A stretch of 64,000 nt of DNA from Bog-473 sp963764305 (lineage in GTDB: Bacteria > Actinomycetota > Acidimicrobiia > Acidimicrobiales > RAAP-2). This document shows positions 1 through 8,712 of the stretch, one piece after another. Position 1 is the stretch's first letter, and the number at the start of each line of letters is the position of its first letter. The translations under genes were made by a program, and so were the position numbers. Under the pieces are notes generated by a model. That model did not search any database, had not been told where the DNA came from, and saw nothing but the letters and a program-made list of their open reading frames with translations. The stretch lies in the NCBI GenBank assembly GCA_963764305.1, contig CAVXSD010000009.1:310001-374000 (forward strand), read 5' to 3'.

Positions 1-114
1 GACGCCAAGGAGCTGCGTGAGCTGCGCAAGGAGAACGCGGAGTTGAAGAAGCTGCTGGCCGAGGCCGAGCTGGACAAGGCGATGCTCAAGGAGATCAACC
101 GGGGAAACTTCTGA
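1..114 (+). CDS. IS3 transposase OrfA, C-terminal fragment
   Basis: The frame is open from base 1 to the TGA at 112-114 and encodes a charged heptad-like helix (ELRELRKENAELKKLLAEAE), the leucine-zipper tail of IS3 OrfA proteins. The N-terminal helix-turn-helix lies outside the window. OrfA binds the IS ends. In this family OrfA joins OrfB by -1 frameshifting, and orfB here lies in the -1 frame relative to orfA and is open across the orfA stop, consistent with that arrangement. Confidence 0.85.
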   Translation, partial: DAKELRELRKENAELKKLLAEAELDKAMLKEINRGNF

Positions 115-164
115 CCCCGGACTGCCGGCGGCGGGCCGTCAGAGCCCTCTGCACGCAGTTCGGG

Positions 165-965
165 GTGAGCGAACGGCGGGCCTGTCGGGTGCTCGGCCAG
201 CCCAGATCGACCCAGCGCCTGGCCGCACCGATCCCCTCCGACGACGAACTGGCGCTTCGGGCCTTCTTCCGCGACTTCGCCCGGCGGCGTCCGAGGTGGG
301 GGTGGCGCAGGGCAGCGCTGGCGGCCAAGGCGGCCGGGTGGCGGGTGAACCCCAAGCGGGTCCACCGCCTCTGGATCACAGAAGGCCTGCGTGTGCCCTA
401 TCGCAAGCGCAAGAAGCCGCTGCGGGGCATCGGCAAGGCTATGGGTCCGTTCTGCCCGATCCGCCCGGACGTGGTCTGGGCCCTCGACTTCCAGTTCGAC
501 CAGACCTCAGACGGGAGGATGCTCAAGATCCTCAACGTCATCGACGAGTTCACGCGCGAGGCCCTCGCCACCGACGTCGCGCGTTCCATCGACGCCGACG
601 GGGTCGTCGCCTGCCTCGAGCGCCTGGCCACAGAACGCGGCGCACCGGTCTTCGTCCGCTTCGACCACGGACCCGAGTTCATTGCCTACGCCGTGGCCGA
701 CTGGTGCCGCTTCAACGGGACGGGCACGGTGTTCATCGACCCGGGCTCACCATGGCAGAACGCCTGGATCGAGAGCTTCAACGGGAGGATGCGCGACGAG
801 CACCTCAACGGCCAGCAGTTCGACTCCTTGCTCGAGGCTCAGGTCCTCACCGAGGACTGGAGGATCGACTACAACATGAACAGGCCCCACTCGGCGCACG
901 GCTGGCTCACCCCGGTCGAGTTCGTCGAGCAGTGGCTCAACCGACAGCAGCTACAGCTCGCATAG
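165..965 (+). CDS. IS3 transposase OrfB (integrase core)
   Basis: This is a DDE/RNase H-fold integrase that cuts and joins the element ends. An HTH_21-like segment comes first, then the rve core. The acidic triad is visible as D in WALDFQFDQ (about residue 108), D in VRFDHGPEF (about 168) and E in WIESFNGRM (about 203). The GTG at 165 gives 266 aa, but the frame is open upstream (TPDCRRRAVRALCTQFG) to the end of orfA, so the working product is probably an OrfAB frameshift fusion or starts nearer 115. No internal disruption is seen. Confidence 0.9.
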   Translation: MSERRACRVLGQPRSTQRLAAPIPSDDELALRAFFRDFARRRPRWGWRRAALAAKAAGWRVNPKRVHRLWITEGLRVPYRKRKKPLRGIGKAMGPFCPIRPDVVWALDFQFDQTSDGRMLKILNVIDEFTREALATDVARSIDADGVVACLERLATERGAPVFVRFDHGPEFIAYAVADWCRFNGTGTVFIDPGSPWQNAWIESFNGRMRDEHLNGQQFDSLLEAQVLTEDWRIDYNMNRPHSAHGWLTPVEFVEQWLNRQQLQLA

Positions 966-1031
966 CGAGTGGCTCAACAATCGGGGCCCGGTCATCAGCT
1001 CGTGTCTCCCGCATAACCGCATAGGAGGAAG

Positions 1032-1295
1032 GTGACTGATTCGATCACTGCCTACTCGGCAGTTCGTCATCCAGGCATTGTTCTGGCGACCTTGTCGCTG
1101 GCCAACATTATGGCGGTGATGGACTTGTTCGTCGTGAACGTTGCGCTGCACGACATTGGCGTGAGCTTTCACTATCTGTCTTCACTAACCGATGTCACTT
1201 GGGTCCTTACGGGTTACGCGCTGATCTTTGGTTCGTTGTTGATCCCGCAGGGCGTTTTGCCGATAGGCCGGATCGAGGCAGGTTCTGGCGATTGA
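1032..1295 (+). pseudogene. MFS (DHA2/EmrB-type) transporter, N-terminal fragment
   Basis: Eighty-seven residues start at GTG 1032 behind an AGGAGG ribosome site (1023-1028). They contain the first membrane segments of a drug:proton antiporter: MAVMDLFVVNVALHDIG followed by WVLTGYALIFGSLLIPQG, the usual start of the 14-TM DHA2 family. Such proteins are about 450-500 aa, so only about the first fifth survives. Similarity stops near IGRIEAG, about 130 bp before the IS21 left end. It lies between two insertion sequences and is certainly non-functional. Confidence 0.8.
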
Positions 1296-1410
1296 ACCAC
1301 GCCCAAATACGGGAGTGAATCGACTACTTAAGACAGCCACGCTGCATGGATCGGGACGAGCTTCGAGCAGTCAAGTATTTGTGATTACTCAAGTTTCGTG
1401 CCCATAGCGT

Positions 1411-3728
1411 TGTCCGCGATTTTTGAATCTCCCCACCCTCGATCACTGAAATTCCCCACCCTGTCCCGGTGAGCTGAACCATCCACCCGCGGCGGTGGGC
1501 CCCCTTCGATGCTGACGAGCGACCAAGCAAGACAGCTCGAAGGGAGACCCGCTCCGCATGCTCACACATGGGGAAGACGTGGAAGCACATGCACTCAGAA
1601 GCAGGGGCTGGACGATCTCGGCGATCGCCCGCCACCTCGGCCGGGACCGCAAGACCGTCCGGGCCTACATCAACGGGGAGCGGGTCCCCGGCGTCCGGGC
1701 CAGATCGGCGCCGGACCCGCTCGAGCCGTTCACGAAGTACCTGACAGCGCGGTTTGTCGACGATCCGCACATCTGGGCGTCTGCCCTCTATGACGAGGTC
1801 AGGCGGCTCGGCTATCCGCTGAGCTACCCGAGCTTCGCCCGCCAGGTGCGGGTGGCCGGGCTCCGGCCCCACTGCGAGGCCTGTCACGGGGGTCAAAGGC
1901 CGCGACACCATCGAGATCGACCATCCACCAGGCGAAGAGATCCAGTGGGACTGGTTCGAGCGACGCAACGCCCCGTGGGGTGCCACGGCCTACGTGCTCT
2001 TGGGCACGCTGCCGCACTCGGCCAAGGTGCGCGGCGTGCTGGCCGAGAAGATGGACCAGGCCCATCTCATCGAGGCCATGGACGAGGTGCTCCGGCGCCT
2101 GGGCGGGACAGCCCGGGTGTGGCGGACGGACCGTCTGGCGACGGTGATCGTGCCGGGGACGAGGGACGTCCAGGCCGTCCTTCGCCCCCGTCGCCAAGCA
2201 CTACGGGGCCATCGTCGAACCCTGCCCGCCGAGGCGCGGCAACCGAAAGGGGGCGGTCGAGTCCTCGGTGCGCTTCGTGTCGGGTCGCTGGTGGCGCACC
2301 ATGGGAGCAACGAACCCCGAGGAGGCCCAGCGCTCCCTCGACGTCTTCTGCGCCACCATCGGCGACGAGCGCGAGCGCAGGGGACCGGGCGGCGAACGCA
2401 CCACTGTCGGTGAGCTGGCCGACTCCGAGCCCCTGCTCGCCCTCCCGGCAGTCCCGTTCCCGGCCACCACCGAGGTCTCCCGCATCGTCGCCGACAATGC
2501 CAGCATCGCCTTCCGAGGCAACCGCTACTCGGTGCCGCCGGGCCTCGCCGGCACCATCCTGCTCGTCAGACACCGGCTCGTCGTCTCCGACCATCGACGT
2601 GGTGGCACCCTCGGGGGTCGATCCTGGTCACCCATCGCCTCGCCCCGGCGGGATCGGGCGCCCTGGTGCGCAGCCGCGAGCACAAAGAAGCGCTCGAGGC
2701 CGCCGTGCTCAGTGCCTTCACCACGGCCCGTCCGTGCGACAAGAAGGCCAACCGGCCACCGGGCCGAGAGGCACTCGAAGAGGCAGCCCGACTGCTCGGG
2801 CCCATCGGGCGTGAGCCCAGTGTCGACCTCAGTCGTCTATGACGAGATCGCGGAGGGACGATGAGCGAGTCCTCCACCTATCAAGAGATCCGCAGCCACC
2901 TGGCCTACCTGCGTCTGGGTGCTGCCGCCGAAGCGCTACCCGGAGAACTCGAGCATGCCCGCAAGGAGGGACTGGGGCACTCGGAGTTCTTGGCTCGCCT
3001 CCTCGAGGTCGAGGTGAGCGCCACCGAGATCAGACGCCGCGCCGGCCTCGAGCGCTTCGCCTGCCTGCCTTCCCCGTGGACACTCGACGACTTCGACTTC
3101 AGTGCCCAGCCCTCGGTCGACAAGAAGTTGATGAGCGAGCTGGGCACGCTGCGCTTCTTAGAAGACGCCACCAACGTGCTCTTGATCGGGCCACCCGGTG
3201 TCGGCAAGACCATGCTGGCCGTTGGACTGGCCCGGGCGTCGATCAACGCCGGCTATCGGACCTACTACACGACGGCCGCCGATCTGGCCGCCCGCTGTCA
3301 CCGCGCCGCCCTCGAAGGCAGGTGGGCCACCACCATGCGCTTCTTCGCCGGGCCGCGACTCTTGGTCATCGACGAGGTGGGCTACCTGCCGCTGCAGAGC
3401 GAGGCGGCCGCCGCGCTCTTCCAGGTCATCACCCAGCGCTATCTCAAGAGCTCCATCGTCATGACGACCAATCTCGGTGTCGGCTCGTGGGGGAAGATCT
3501 TCGACGACCCGATGGTGGCCGCCGCCATGCTCGATCGCCTGTTGCACCGCAGCGTCGTGTTCAACATCGACGGCGAGAGCTACCGGATGCGCTCCCATCG
3601 GGCCCGCACCGAGAGGCTCAGGAAGGGGGTGTCACGAAGGTCAAGGAGTAAAATGAAGGAAAACTCACCGGTCAGTCAACTGGGGAATTTCGTTGATCGC
3701 CCCTGGGGAGTTTCGGAAATCGGCGGCA
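1411..3728 (+). mobile_element. IS21-family insertion sequence
   Basis: The element is about 2.3 kb with istA and istB in the usual order. Its ends match as imperfect inverted repeats: the left end reads TGTCCGCGATTTTTGAATC and the complement of the right end reads TGCCGCCGATTTCCGAAAC. A second related block (GAAATTCCCCA) lies about 30 bp inside each end, as expected for the multiple transposase-binding sites of IS21. I see no clear target duplication beside 1411 and 3728. Confidence 0.82.
1558..2864 (+). pseudogene. istA: IS21 transposase IstA, frameshifted
   Basis: IstA is the DDE transposase of IS21. The N-terminal HTH (SAIARHLGRDRKTVRAYING) is in the first frame. The integrase core continues in a second frame (IEIDHPPGEEIQWDWFE), a third (CPPRRGNRKGAVESSVRF) and again in another for the C-terminus. 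The changes fall near 1880-1890 (run of five G), 2172, 2595-2620 (run of five G) and 2850. Most fit a single extra base. No internal stop appears apart from those caused by the shifts, so homopolymer error is as likely as decay. The reading ends at TGA 2862-2864, overlapping istB. Confidence 0.85.
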
Positions 3729-3943
3729 GTGACCCTCAGTCGGCACCCGATTTCTGGCCAATGACTAGGACTTTCTTATTGGGTCACGCGTTTTCGAGAT
3801 CGTGGGCTCGAGTTGAGGGTCGGCGTATCGCTGGAGAGTCAGCTCCGAAGAGCGACAGCACGGGGGAAAGCCAGACCACAGCCCGAGGATTCAGCCGCGG
3901 GGCAGGTAGCGGGCGACCTCGCGGGCGACGTATCGCTTCATGA
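2861..3943 (+). CDS. istB: IS21 helper ATPase IstB, extended C-terminus
   Basis: This AAA+ ATPase of the DnaC/IstB family assists IstA in target capture. Walker A is LLIGPPGVGKT (about residues 108-118), Walker B is LLVIDEVGYLPL (about 168-179), and a sensor region contains SSIVMTTNLGVGSW. ATG 2861 overlaps the end of istA by 4 bp. IstB proteins are normally about 250-260 aa and similarity ends near RTERLRKG (about 256). The remaining 100 or so residues read through the right inverted repeat and flanking DNA, so the normal stop may have been lost by a frameshift near 3640. Confidence 0.9.
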   Translation: MSESSTYQEIRSHLAYLRLGAAAEALPGELEHARKEGLGHSEFLARLLEVEVSATEIRRRAGLERFACLPSPWTLDDFDFSAQPSVDKKLMSELGTLRFLEDATNVLLIGPPGVGKTMLAVGLARASINAGYRTYYTTAADLAARCHRAALEGRWATTMRFFAGPRLLVIDEVGYLPLQSEAAAALFQVITQRYLKSSIVMTTNLGVGSWGKIFDDPMVAAAMLDRLLHRSVVFNIDGESYRMRSHRARTERLRKGVSRRSRSKMKENSPVSQLGNFVDRPWGVSEIGGSDPQSAPDFWPMTRTFLLGHAFSRSWARVEGRRIAGESAPKSDSTGESQTTARGFSRGAGSGRPRGRRIAS

Positions 3944-4075
3944 TGCGGATGACCTCGTTTTGGTCATCCCTTCTTTGACCCGGCGCTCGGTATCGTGCGC
4001 GATGGGGCGCCAGAGCGGGCAGTTGGCCTGGCGATCGCCGCCGTCGCGGGCCTTGACCTTGTCGTTCACAGGGTC
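3891..4075 (-). pseudogene. IS110-like transposase, C-terminal remnant
   Basis: On the minus strand two adjacent frames give NDKVKARDGGDRQANCPLW...ERRVKEGMTK and then NEVIRIMKRYVAREVARYL before a stop at 3891-3893. This resembles the C-terminal end of IS110-family DEDD transposases (ANxALWxI ... YxxRRxxEGKxKxExxRxLKRYxARE). A single-base shift near 3955 separates the halves and the rest of the gene is missing. The assignment rests on recalled family motifs and is moderate. Confidence 0.5.
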
Positions 4076-4395
4076 ACCAGTGGGACGTCGTGCCGTAGAG
4101 CACTTCCATTAGGGCGTTGATGGTCACCTTGAGGCTCGAATCCGGCACAGACCCAGGAGGTGACCGACATTGATATTCCTTGGTGAAGATTGGTCCAGCG
4201 ACCACCACGAACCTCTCGCTCGCCTTCGGGCACCGCACACCCCAGTCGCCCGTTTCCGCGGCTCAGGACGAACATCAGTGGGCCGGCCGCGTACACCATG
4301 CGTGTGCTAAATGGGCTCCTACAGTAGAGTCCCGAATACCCAGTGAGACTTCGTAGCAGACTCTCGAAATCCTCTAGCGGCATACTACGACCGAC
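4076..4395. other. Gene-free debris between IS110 and integrase remnants
   Basis: About 320 bp with no frame showing coherent protein character, no recognisable RNA and no strong repeats. It lies between two mobile-element remnants and is probably degraded sequence. Confidence 0.4.
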
Positions 4396-4643
4396 CCTGC
4401 GCCACTCGCTCGCATCGTTGCCCATCGAGCTCGGAGCCAACCTGTTGGCCTTTGCGCAGCGGATTGTGCCACAGCGACCCTGCCATCACCGTGCGCGTCT
4501 ACAGACATCTCTTCGAAGGAGCCCAGGAGGAACTGAGCCGGCAGCTCGATGAGCCGAAGGCTTCTACGGCACCAGAACACGAACTTGATATCAAAATCAA
4601 CGTGCGAAAAGAGGCGGACGGGCGGACGGGTCGTCGGGGCTGA
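4396..4643 (+). pseudogene. Tyrosine recombinase (phage integrase), C-terminal remnant
   Basis: The first frame encodes LRHSLASLPIELGANLLAF, matching the box around the catalytic His and Arg of tyrosine recombinases. After a frame change near 4462 the next encodes HSDPAITVRVYRHLFEGAQ followed by EELSRQL, which contains the nucleophile tyrosine (VYRHLF) and the final helix. The N-terminal DNA-binding and core domains are absent. This is the only integrase trace in the window and may be a relic of the activity that built the tRNA-end repeats further along. Confidence 0.75.
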
Positions 4644-4718
4644 TCCGATCTAAACACACACGCATTAGGGCCACCCAGGCCCACTGAGCATCCTGCCGCT
4701 GGCAGATATGCATTCAAG

Positions 4719-4763
4719 AGATGCCGCGCCCCCAAATGGCACCTAGCCGGGGGCGCGGCATCT
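4719..4763. terminator. Perfect 15-bp hairpin, terminator-like
   Basis: AGATGCCGCGCCCCC (4719-4733) and its exact complement GGGGGCGCGGCATCT (4749-4763) form a 15-bp GC-rich stem with a 15-nt loop. It lies 36 bp past the stop of the minus-strand gene at 4799 and past the plus-strand integrase remnant, so it could end transcription from either side. A U-tract is weak on the plus side (GTTTGTCG) and absent on the minus side. Confidence 0.6.
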
Positions 4764-4798
4764 GTTTGTCGTCTATTTCTTCACCTTCGTGCGTTGGA

Positions 4799-5203
4799 TT
4801 AGAGGTGATGATGCCCGCTCGCTCGTGGGTTGCAGCCGCAATTCTGCCTGTAGCCGTGCTCGTCAAAGCCGATAACGGTCGTCTGAGCGGTCACACCCTC
4901 TTCTTCTAGCCAAGAACGCTTCACTGGGCGTACGAGGTGCTGCCTCTGATCAAGGTCGGTCGTTTCCATCATGATTTCGTCGTCGGCGAGGCCGAAGTGG
5001 CTGTGCAGCAACGAAACTCCAAAACGCGAGAGCGCTCCGTGCTTCATAAGGACCTGCCGAATGTCCTCAAGACACGCTGCGTCTGAATCATCAATCGGCC
5101 TGACGTCGGCGATGTGATCCAGCTTGCTCCACTGCATGGCTTGGACATGAAGCGAAACAGAGTCCAGTACCTGAGTCATGTGCTCGTCCACCCTTACTTT
5201 CAC
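4799..5203 (-). CDS. Conserved hypothetical protein, 134 aa
   Basis: A GTG start at 5203 follows an AGAGGA ribosome site with 5-nt spacing, and the stop is TAA at 4799-4801. The protein looks soluble and acidic to neutral, with no signal peptide or membrane segment. A central block (SLLHSHFGLADDEIMMETT) and the following LVRPV resemble a family of short bacterial proteins of unknown function. A cysteine pair (CGC) and a histidine cluster (GHHH) near the C-terminus could bind metal. The 15-bp hairpin downstream suggests a single-gene transcript. No function is proposed. Confidence 0.7.
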   Translation of the reverse strand: MKVRVDEHMTQVLDSVSLHVQAMQWSKLDHIADVRPIDDSDAACLEDIRQVLMKHGALSRFGVSLLHSHFGLADDEIMMETTDLDQRQHLVRPVKRSWLEEEGVTAQTTVIGFDEHGYRQNCGCNPRASGHHHL

Positions 5204-5588
5204 GTCGAGTCCTCTCTGGGCTCCGCGAAAATGTAACGAACGATTTGATGAAAGTCAACCCCCATTGCGGCACTTGGAAACAAGTCGCAATCTGCGTCCG
5301 TATCCACCAACGAATTCGTCATATCGCGACTCAGTTTGCAGTGGCGATCCTGGGTCTTGGGGCCTGTCCGTTCTTCGGGGCGGACGACGTCGGTGCAGGA
5401 GCCGGAGGTACTGTTCTGGATCCGACCCGGGTTCGTCGTCGGATCGGGATTTGAACGTGTCGTCCTCGCCATTGAGGCGTGGAGTACGGATGACCCGTCC
5501 CAGCCTTTGGTGGTTGCCCAAGATTCGAGCTTCCCCCAGTTCTCGCGAAAGTCATGCAGGCTGGGCTTCGAGTCATCTTTGTTGGTGT
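5204..5588. other. Intergenic region without a supported gene
   Basis: About 385 bp between two minus-strand genes. The small frames here lack coherent composition and ribosome sites. It presumably holds the promoter of the 134-aa gene, but no clear promoter hexamers are seen. Confidence 0.4.
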
Positions 5589-6497
5589 TCAGCTCAGAAA
5601 CTTCGTAATGGCGAGTGCCAGCGCGAGAGCGGCCTTCTGCTGAAACGATGAGCTGGTCAGCAATGCTGCATCGGTGGGGTTCTGCATGTTTCCGCATTCG
5701 ATCAGGACCTTCGGCACCGTCGTTAAATTGAGTCCGGCGAGGTCGTCACGAAACGTGATCCCGTCTGTACCGTCGTAGGTGCTTACCGGCATTTCAGTGA
5801 TAGCGGAGAAGTTCGTGCGCACGTCCCCTCCGAAAGCCTCCGAAGGAGCGATGACCGAGTCGTTGGGGCCGTCGGCGACGGGTTCGAGGATCGCAAACCC
5901 CCTCCCGCTGACGGGTCCACCGTCCGCATGGATATCGATGGCGACGTCGGCGTGTGCGGTATTGATGATCTGGGCTCTCTGGTCGACGCATGGACCCACG
6001 CCGTCGTTATTCGATCGTGTCAGAACGACCTGGGCCCCCTCCGATTGGAGGTCCGTTGCCAGGAACTGGGCCACATTGAAGTTGAACTGGGCTTCGGTAT
6101 ACCCACCGGCGGTCTGGGTACCGGTTGTGTCGCAGCCCTCTTTGGTGCGGCCGTTGAAGATCTGCCGGTTCAGGTAGGTCGGGTCGGTGTAGTTCAACCC
6201 GTTGTGACCAGGGTCGATGCCGACGATCTTTGTCGCGAGCGGATGCCCAGTGGGAAGCACTCCTCCGTCAGTCGGGGCCAACACGGAGGTAGTAGTCGTG
6301 GGTGTCGAAGTACTGGTCCTGGTGGGCGACGTGGCGGACCTCGATGTCGGGGTCGAGCTTGGGGTCGGGGCCAGCCCTTCCCCAGACCTCGGTGCAGGGG
6401 AGCTCGGGGCGGAGCTGCATGAGGCGAGCAACGGCGTCAGGCCGACGATTGCACCGACGGCAATTAGGGGTCGAGCGCGACGTTTGAGATTCACCAT
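5589..6497 (-). CDS. Lipoprotein N-acetylmuramoyl-L-alanine amidase (Amidase_3)
   Basis: This secreted zinc amidase should cleave the bond between N-acetylmuramic acid and L-alanine in peptidoglycan. The signal peptide ends in a lipobox (LLASCSS, Cys about residue 27), so the protein should be membrane-anchored outside the cell. A Ser/Thr/Pro-rich linker (about 30-80) leads to the catalytic domain. The metal ligands and catalytic glutamate are visible in order: IDPGHNG, YTEAQFNFNVA, DIHADGG and LIECGNMQN. The length, 302 aa, is normal. It reads as an intact single gene with ATG at 6497. Confidence 0.92.
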   Translation of the reverse strand: MVNLKRRARPLIAVGAIVGLTPLLASCSSAPSSPAPRSGEGLAPTPSSTPTSRSATSPTRTSTSTPTTTTSVLAPTDGGVLPTGHPLATKIVGIDPGHNGLNYTDPTYLNRQIFNGRTKEGCDTTGTQTAGGYTEAQFNFNVAQFLATDLQSEGAQVVLTRSNNDGVGPCVDQRAQIINTAHADVAIDIHADGGPVSGRGFAILEPVADGPNDSVIAPSEAFGGDVRTNFSAITEMPVSTYDGTDGITFRDDLAGLNLTTVPKVLIECGNMQNPTDAALLTSSSFQQKAALALALAITKFLS

Positions 6498-6622
6498 GAG
6501 GATTCAGAGGAAAGGCGACCATCGATCCCGAAAAGACACCGCGCGCCGAACTGTACATTCTTCGGTGGCTGATTCTCGTCGGCACATCTGATCGGGTACG
6601 GAGGCAGAGGGGTCTGCTTGCG

Positions 6623-7396
6623 TCAGTCTGTGGTGGCAAATCTGGAGAAGACCAAAAAAGCTCCCGCCACGTCCAAAGTCTGGGGTGAAATACCCAAGGT
6701 GACTGACATGTCGTTGAGATCACGGAAGCCACCGACATTGCCACGAGTCGTGACGATCTCGTTGGCGAGCGAGGCGCCGATGCCAGGAAGCGCAGCAAGT
6801 GCGGGTCCTGAAGCGTGATTCGCGTCAACCAACCCCCCGTCATGGTACCGACGAGGTAGATCGGGGCGGCCTATACGCAATTGCCAGGCCAACTCTGGAT
6901 CAGCTTTCAGGATCTGGCGAGCCTCGCGGCGACGTTCGAGCTCCGTCCTTGCCTCGGCCAGCGCCTGCTCCTGCTGAGAAATGGATCCAGTTCTGTACTG
7001 TCGATCGCTTCCCGGTTCGATCAAGCGGCGCCGGATACCAAAGGTGTGGGCGGAGCCGACCGCGATAAGGATGAGTGCCAATGCGGCCCCTACGTTTCCC
7101 CGCCAGTCACCCTGGCTTTTGCTAGAGACCACGAGGATGAAGGAAGTCACACCCAACACGAAATAGACCCATGCCCACGCCGCGAGTACTCCGTCGCGAA
7201 GACGAACGGCGGCGTAGGTGAACGCAAATCCGGTCCCCCACCCAAGGGTGAGCAATGGGACCAGTGCCCACAGGACCGATAGGGAGCGTGAGATGCCCTT
7301 TCGGCCCGCTACCGGCTTGAGGCCCTCCCCAATGATCACCGCAGTTCCTATCCCTGCTGCGGTCGCCCGGCCCGAATGCTCTCCGACCCATCTCAA
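6623..7396 (-). CDS. Membrane protein with C-terminal helix-hairpin-helix domain
   Basis: Three hydrophobic segments (about residues 40-65, 70-92 and 98-118) are followed by a charged helical stretch (QEQALAEARTELERRREARQ) and a ComEA-like helix-hairpin-helix (ALAALPGIGASLANEIVTTR). HhH motifs usually bind DNA non-specifically; joined to membrane helices they occur in actinobacterial proteins of unknown role. The 257-aa reading uses TTG 7396. GTG 7339, preceded by AGGA, is an alternative start that fits the membrane topology. Function is unknown. Confidence 0.8.
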   Translation of the reverse strand: MRWVGEHSGRATAAGIGTAVIIGEGLKPVAGRKGISRSLSVLWALVPLLTLGWGTGFAFTYAAVRLRDGVLAAWAWVYFVLGVTSFILVVSSKSQGDWRGNVGAALALILIAVGSAHTFGIRRRLIEPGSDRQYRTGSISQQEQALAEARTELERRREARQILKADPELAWQLRIGRPDLPRRYHDGGLVDANHASGPALAALPGIGASLANEIVTTRGNVGGFRDLNDMSVTLGISPQTLDVAGAFLVFSRFATTD

Positions 7397-7502
7397 CCGC
7401 TACCAGCTCGGACAGGACGTCCCCAAAGGTACCGCCCTGAGTTCATCGTATCGCCAAAAGTCTCAGTTGCAACCAGCATTTTGCCCCGATACTCTCCGTC
7501 TC

Positions 7503-8387
7503 GTGGCTTCTTGCAACAGCTGTGGCGGCGAGGTCAGTCCCGGTGGGCGCTTCTGCAAGCACTGCGGTTCTCCGATCTCGTCAGCGGAGATCGGACAGCC
7601 TGGCCCTGGAGTTGTGCCGCAGGGAACCACGTCGGTCGCTACTGCGCCGGTCTCGGTCATTAACAGTGCTTGGCCGAACTATTCCTCGAGTTCACCGTCC
7701 AACTCTTCCTCAGCTCAACCGAAGGCGCGGCCACTGTGGCGGAATCCCGTTTCGTTGGCGGTAGTTGGCGTGGTCATCATTGCGATCGTCGGAGCCGTCC
7801 TTGTCTTGTCTCAGTCATCCAGTAGTGCCCAGTCAACGGCATCGGCGGCCGTTGGCGACCTGCAGACTGGGAACTGGTCCAAGCTGTGCTCCCTGGCCGA
7901 GCCCTCGCAGCAGGCAAACTGCAATGACGCACTAAAGGGTCAGTCCGCCTCTGTGTCATTCCCCAAGATCGCGCTGGCCTCGGTGGTGGTTTCGACAAAT
8001 GGCAATCAAGCAACGGCGACGATCAGCTGTGCGGGCGCGTCCTATTGCGCCCGGTTTACCGGTGCCAACTCATCGGCCCAACTTGTAAAGCTGAACGGCA
8101 CTTGGTACATCGTGGGTGATTTCAGTAACTCGGCTGGCTCCGGATCCTCGGGGAACTCAGGAAGCGGCACAACACCGACGAGTCCAAACTCGGGGAACTC
8201 GGGGAACTCGGGGAACTCAGGGAACTCAGGGAACTCAGGGAACTCAGGAAGCGGCATAACACCGACGAGTCCAAACTCGGGGAACTCGGGGAACTCGGGG
8301 AACTCGGGGTACGGAACAACACCGACGACTCAGAACTTTGGGACTTCGGGCAACTCAGGGAACCTTGGAAACTCGGGCAACTCTTGA
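7503..8387 (+). CDS. Zinc-ribbon, single-pass membrane protein with GNS repeats
   Basis: An N-terminal zinc ribbon (CNSCGGEVSPGGRFCKHCG, residues about 4-22) is followed by a low-complexity linker, one membrane segment (VSLAVVGVVIIAIVGAVLVL, about 78-97), a DUF4878-like extracellular domain with three cysteines (about 110-200) and a C-terminal tail of repeated GNS/GNSG. I chose GTG 7503 because upstream codons lie over the oppositely oriented gene and lack protein character. No clear ribosome site is seen. This layout is common in actinobacteria and the ligand is unknown. The tail expanded by 9-bp slippage. Confidence 0.75.
   Translation: MASCNSCGGEVSPGGRFCKHCGSPISSAEIGQPGPGVVPQGTTSVATAPVSVINSAWPNYSSSSPSNSSSAQPKARPLWRNPVSLAVVGVVIIAIVGAVLVLSQSSSSAQSTASAAVGDLQTGNWSKLCSLAEPSQQANCNDALKGQSASVSFPKIALASVVVSTNGNQATATISCAGASYCARFTGANSSAQLVKLNGTWYIVGDFSNSAGSGSSGNSGSGTTPTSPNSGNSGNSGNSGNSGNSGNSGSGITPTSPNSGNSGNSGNSGYGTTPTTQNFGTSGNSGNLGNSGNS
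8181..8330 (+). repeat. 9-bp tandem repeat encoding GNS units
   Basis: Runs of GGGAACTCG/A are repeated about six and four times in two blocks, separated by a copy of the AACACCGACGAGTCCAAAC segment. They encode (GNS)n in the tail of the zinc-ribbon protein. The near-identity of units indicates recent slippage and likely length variation between strains. Confidence 0.85.
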
Positions 8388-8712
8388 TATGTCCGCGCCT
8401 GGCGTCGGTGTGTGATCAACGGCATCCGTGTATCCCGACGAGAGACGAGTGACCGACCTCATTCGTCGACATCACCTCCCCAAACACAGCCTCTTGGAAT
8501 CCGTCCCGCGACCTCATCCCTTCTTCATGGATCAGCTGTCGCTGTCCTTATCCTTAGCTGTAGGCGGGACGGGTCACCCATGACTTAGGGCGGTAAATCG
8601 ACCTTGCCCGGGACTCTGTCGGTCCCCGGGCGCCGTAAACCCCGGTTGCCTAAGATGCGTCCACCGGGTCGGGCATCCCGCTCCGGGATTGGCGACCGGC
8701 GAGGAGATAGCT
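8388..8712. other. Intergenic region with hairpin and shared promoter-proximal motif
   Basis: About 325 bp between two zinc-ribbon genes. It contains an imperfect GC hairpin (8606-8631, arms GCCCGGGAC and GTCCCCGGGC) and, at 8637-8654, a block almost identical to one upstream of a third zinc-ribbon gene (18012-18028; see findings). A GAGGAG ribosome site for the next gene is at 8701-8706. Confidence 0.5.

Larger units (their letters stand above)
1..994 (+). mobile_element. IS3-family insertion sequence, 5' end outside window
   Basis: This is the right-hand part of an IS3-type element, holding the end of orfA and a complete orfB integrase. I place the right end near 994 because the reverse complement of the sequence ending there begins TGACCGGGCCCCGATTG, which resembles IS3 ends. 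The left end is outside the window, so the inverted repeat cannot be confirmed. The boundary is inferred; the family assignment is firm. Confidence 0.7.

Noticed and set aside
1411..1418. Target-site duplication of the IS21 element
   Set aside because: The bases before 1411 (CATAGCGT) and after 3728 (GTGACCCT) do not match at any of the usual 4-8 bp lengths.
8042..8322. Minus-strand ORFs of PEFPEF and SPSSPSS repeats
   Set aside because: They are shadows of the 9-bp GNS repeat in the zinc-ribbon gene and have no starts or domains.
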